Positions 40,472 through 42,449 of a DNA stretch of 42,449 bases are shown piece by piece (the first letter of the stretch is position 1; each line of letters begins with the position of its first letter). The DNA comes from Angelakisella sp. (GTDB taxonomy: Bacteria > Bacillota > Clostridia > Oscillospirales > Ruminococcaceae). The stretch covers positions 1-42,449 of the forward strand of contig JAAWGY010000001.1 in NCBI GenBank assembly GCA_022795575.1, given 5' to 3'. The notes beneath the pieces are model-generated. The model made no database searches, had not been told where the DNA came from, and worked only from the letters and a program-made list of their open reading frames with translations. Both the position numbers and the translations under genes were made by a program.

Positions 40472-40513
40472 TGCCGCTGCCTCCTTCTGGATGGGATGTA
40501 AAATACAAGGGTT

Positions 40514-40542
40514 ATTTTACCACTTTTTCATCGAATACGCAA
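40514..40542 (-). promoter_or_regulatory. Sigma-A promoter of recJ
   Basis: On the minus strand TTGCGT (40537-40542), 17 bases, then TAAAAT (40514-40519), with an extended -10 TGG. It is about 43 bases before the recJ ATG and shares GTGGTAAAAT with the ligA promoter. The -35 is a weak match. Confidence 0.5.
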
Positions 40543-40576
40543 CAACGCAATTTTCCCGGCGGCGGGGCAATTTTCT

Positions 40577-41686
40577 TCACTCCCCCCGCCGTTCTGGCCG
40601 GATGAGGTACCCCTCCAGCCACTCCTCCCATCCGTCCTGGTCCTGCCGGCGCTCCGCCGCCATAATGGCGCCGGTATCCGGGTGATAGACGGCAAAGAAC
40701 AGATTCCCCAGGCCAAGGGGGATCTGCTCCCCGGTCCGGTGGTCCAGCAGGATCGACGCGCCGCCGCTGTTCAGCAGCGAAAATTCCGGCTCCCGCAGCA
40801 ACAGCTCGCTCCCCTCCGGCCCGGGGGGCAGCGCCGTTTCGGTCCCCTCCCGGAGGTCCAGCAGCATCCGGTGGTTTTGTTGTCCGGCGGGCGGGGCGTA
40901 GGTCAGATAGCCGGGGGTTTGGCACCAGTCCCACTGCCACAGCTGGCCGGCAAACTCCCGGACCTTCTCCCCCTTGGTGTCGTAGACCGAAACCCGGGAG
41001 GTATTCTGCACCTGGAAGGCCAGCAGCTCCCCGTCCGGGGACCAGCTGACAAAGGTTTCCTCCGGCTCCACCCGGAAGGTGGATCGGATCCTCTCCTGGT
41101 CCAGGCCGTCCCGGATGGTGACATCCCCCTTGCCCCAAAGCATGGTGAGGAACAGCCCCTGGGGGGAAAGGTCCCAAACGTTCCCCTTCATCCGCTCATA
41201 GCTGCCCGCCCCAAGGTCCAGCTTCAGGGTGACGGCGTCCTTGGCTACAAAGGTCACATAGGGCGTCCCATCCCGGAAGAAGACTTCGGGATACAGGTCC
41301 GGGAAGGAATCGTCCACCAGCAGTGTCATCTGTCCGGCGGCGATGTCGTAGGCAAAGATGCGGCAGTCGCTGATCTCCTCCACCGGGTCGGTGTTGTAGC
41401 TGAAAAAGAGCAGCCGGTTTGCGTCCACCCACTCCGCCCTCAGCTCCGGCACTCCCATCCCCGTCCAGCCAAAGCCGTCCTCACTGAGGGCCAGCAGCTG
41501 TTCCGCGGGCAGGGGCCGGATGTCAAGGCTTAGTGGCTGTACCACCTCCTCCACCTGGGAGGAGGACGGCTCCGGTTTTGATGCCGGCTGGGAGGCTCCG
41601 GAGGAGTCCGGCGCCTCCCGGCCGGCACAGCCTGCCATACAGAGCAAAAGAGCCAAAACAGCCGCTAAAAGCTTGGTTTTTCTCAT
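40577..41686 (-). CDS. Lipoprotein with a beta-propeller-like (PD40/WD-type) body
   Basis: 369 residues. A signal peptide with a lipobox (LLLCMAGC, Cys20) marks it as a membrane-anchored, extracellular lipoprotein. A Ser/Pro/Glu-rich linker (about 25-50) follows. The body has repeated segments of the kind W-S-P-D-G-E-L-L-A-F (LSPQGLFL, WSPDGELLAF, DTKGEKVREF) seen in TolB-like propellers. No catalytic motif is apparent. GGAGGAAAAACG precedes the ATG. Confidence 0.75.
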   Translation of the reverse strand: MRKTKLLAAVLALLLCMAGCAGREAPDSSGASQPASKPEPSSSQVEEVVQPLSLDIRPLPAEQLLALSEDGFGWTGMGVPELRAEWVDANRLLFFSYNTDPVEEISDCRIFAYDIAAGQMTLLVDDSFPDLYPEVFFRDGTPYVTFVAKDAVTLKLDLGAGSYERMKGNVWDLSPQGLFLTMLWGKGDVTIRDGLDQERIRSTFRVEPEETFVSWSPDGELLAFQVQNTSRVSVYDTKGEKVREFAGQLWQWDWCQTPGYLTYAPPAGQQNHRMLLDLREGTETALPPGPEGSELLLREPEFSLLNSGGASILLDHRTGEQIPLGLGNLFFAVYHPDTGAIMAAERRQDQDGWEEWLEGYLIRPERRGE

Positions 41687-41752
41687 CGTTTTTCCTCCAT
41701 TTTGTCCAGTCTCCCTTCTCGGGAAAATGTTCCCATGCGTAAATTCGGAAAG

Positions 41753-42379
41753 CTATGGTTTTCTTCCGAGCTGCAAATCAATGGTATCGTAAATGGTAAT
41801 TTTTCCACCATGTCTGTTAATTGCCTCTTCGATCCTGGAAAAGAATTTGGTCCTTAACGTTTCTTCCATGGCAATATGGTCAGAATAGGTGCCAATCAAT
41901 GTAATATACTCTTGTGCAGAAAGTGTTCTCGTTCTAAAGAACAGGGCACAGCGAATATCCGCAAATCCATACTTTACCGCAATCTCCGCCTTGCGCCGAG
42001 CGTCTTCCTCGCTATATTCCTTTGGGCGCTCTTGCTTTCTATTATGAAATTTATAATAATATGATCCATAAATTTTATCGATTTCCTCCGCAAGCGCAGG
42101 ATTATATTGATCACGGTAGGGATGATTGGCAAACTGCGCAAAAACGCCACCGCTTTTCAGCATGGCATAAACCTTGGGATAACCAATTTCCTCCGGTACC
42201 CAATGAAAGGCAGACGCCGAGAATACGAAGTCATAAGCTTCGTTTGCAAAATCAACACTCTCAAATTTGCTTGTAATTACTGAGAAATTTGGATAATCCT
42301 TAAATTTTTCCCTGCATAGCTCAGAAAAATGCTCCCCATATTCAACAGCAATAAATTTGCCTGAGTAAGTCCGAAATTT
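41753..42379 (-). pseudogene. Class I SAM-dependent methyltransferase, 5' truncated
   Basis: The frame is open from 42379 to the stop at 41753 but has no start codon until the ATG at 42163. It encodes the middle and end of a methyltransferase: FIAVEYGEHFSELCREK, YDFVFSASAFHWVPEE and MLKSGGVFAQFANHPY (motif region after the SAM loop). The N-terminal part with the glycine-rich SAM loop (G-x-G-x-G) is missing; the frame is preceded by a TAA at 42380-42382 and by dUTPase sequence. AT-rich compared with the rest of the window, so probably acquired. If translated from 42163 it gives a 136-residue fragment without a SAM site. Confidence 0.75.
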
Positions 42380-42449
42380 TTATACAAACTGCTTCTTGGA
42401 TATATATGCGCTTCATATCCCTCTGGCAGTTTCATAGCAACTCCAAGTG
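42277..42449 (-). pseudogene. dUTPase fragment joined to methyltransferase sequence
   Basis: On the minus strand the window opens in frame with LGVAMKLPEGYEAHIYPRS and then SLYKNFGLTQAN, the central motif of trimeric dUTPases (usually GYEAxVVPRSSTxKNxGIIQTN). After QAN (42355-42363) the homology stops and the frame runs through unrelated text to a TAA at 42277-42279. The 3' half of dut, including its uracil-binding motif (GVIDxxYxG), is missing; the 5' part lies outside the window. The gene cannot make an active enzyme as it stands. Confidence 0.7.

Noticed and set aside
38480..40501. 673-residue open frame on the plus strand
   Set aside because: Exact antisense of recJ, low-complexity composition, no ribosome site.

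Overview
The window reads as one chromosomal stretch of a GC-rich, endospore-forming member of the Clostridia, most like gut Oscillospiraceae (inference from gene order, strong GGAGG ribosome sites, GC-rich codons and gene content). Nearly every gene is on the minus strand, so transcription runs from high to low coordinates; only the ferritin-like gene at 23439-23954 is on the plus strand. No rRNA, tRNA, CRISPR array, insertion sequence or intact prophage is visible.

Regions, from high to low coordinates. (1) 41753-42449: an AT-rich edge holding a dUTPase fragment joined directly to a 5'-truncated SAM methyltransferase, both broken. (2) 40577-41686: a lipoprotein with a beta-propeller-like body. 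(3) 33096-40471: recJ, relA, dtd, a metallo-beta-lactamase-fold hydrolase, hemZ and a zinc-ribbon protein (single-strand exonuclease, stringent response, translation quality control, haem synthesis). (4) 27623-33005: a tfoX-like gene followed by a counterpart of the Bacillus yabM-yabN-yabO-yabP-yabQ-divIC-yabR cluster (SpoVB-like flippase, MazG, HU, RqcP, YabP, YabQ, DivIC, S1 protein), with HU inserted. (5) 22629-27550: an unknown gene coupled to an amidohydrolase, hpf, a THUMP RNA methyltransferase, the ferritin-like gene and yunB. (6) 16776-22521: ligA-gatC-[SMI1/KNR4 protein]-gatA-gatB, DNA ligase plus the tRNA amidotransferase with a SUKH-family gene inside it. (7) 15661-16670: a rhomboid-fold protein without any histidine and a short MazG-like pyrophosphohydrolase. 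(8) 10380-15537: the full spoIIIAA-AH operon for the forespore-engulfment channel, preceded by a sequence that fits a sigma-E promoter. (9) 283-10061: asp23-nusB-[M22/TsaD-like]-xseA-xseB-[small ORF]-ispA-PAP2-tlyA-nadK-argR-recN-GNAT, the usual Firmicutes arrangement downstream of spoIIIA, but without dxs between ispA and tlyA and without spoIVB/spo0A after recN. (10) 1-282: a possible 3' gene end and hairpin-rich noncoding DNA.

Most of the window is housekeeping and sporulation. I found no convincing new multi-gene system. The items most worth a second look are the SUKH gene inside gatCAB, the probably frameshifted small membrane ORF between xseB and ispA, the histidine-free rhomboid, the sigma-E promoter abutting a terminator, the lone ferritin-like gene, and the dut/methyltransferase chimera. 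Several start codons were moved from the longest open frame to positions supported by a ribosome-binding site or by overlap with the upstream gene; each case is stated.
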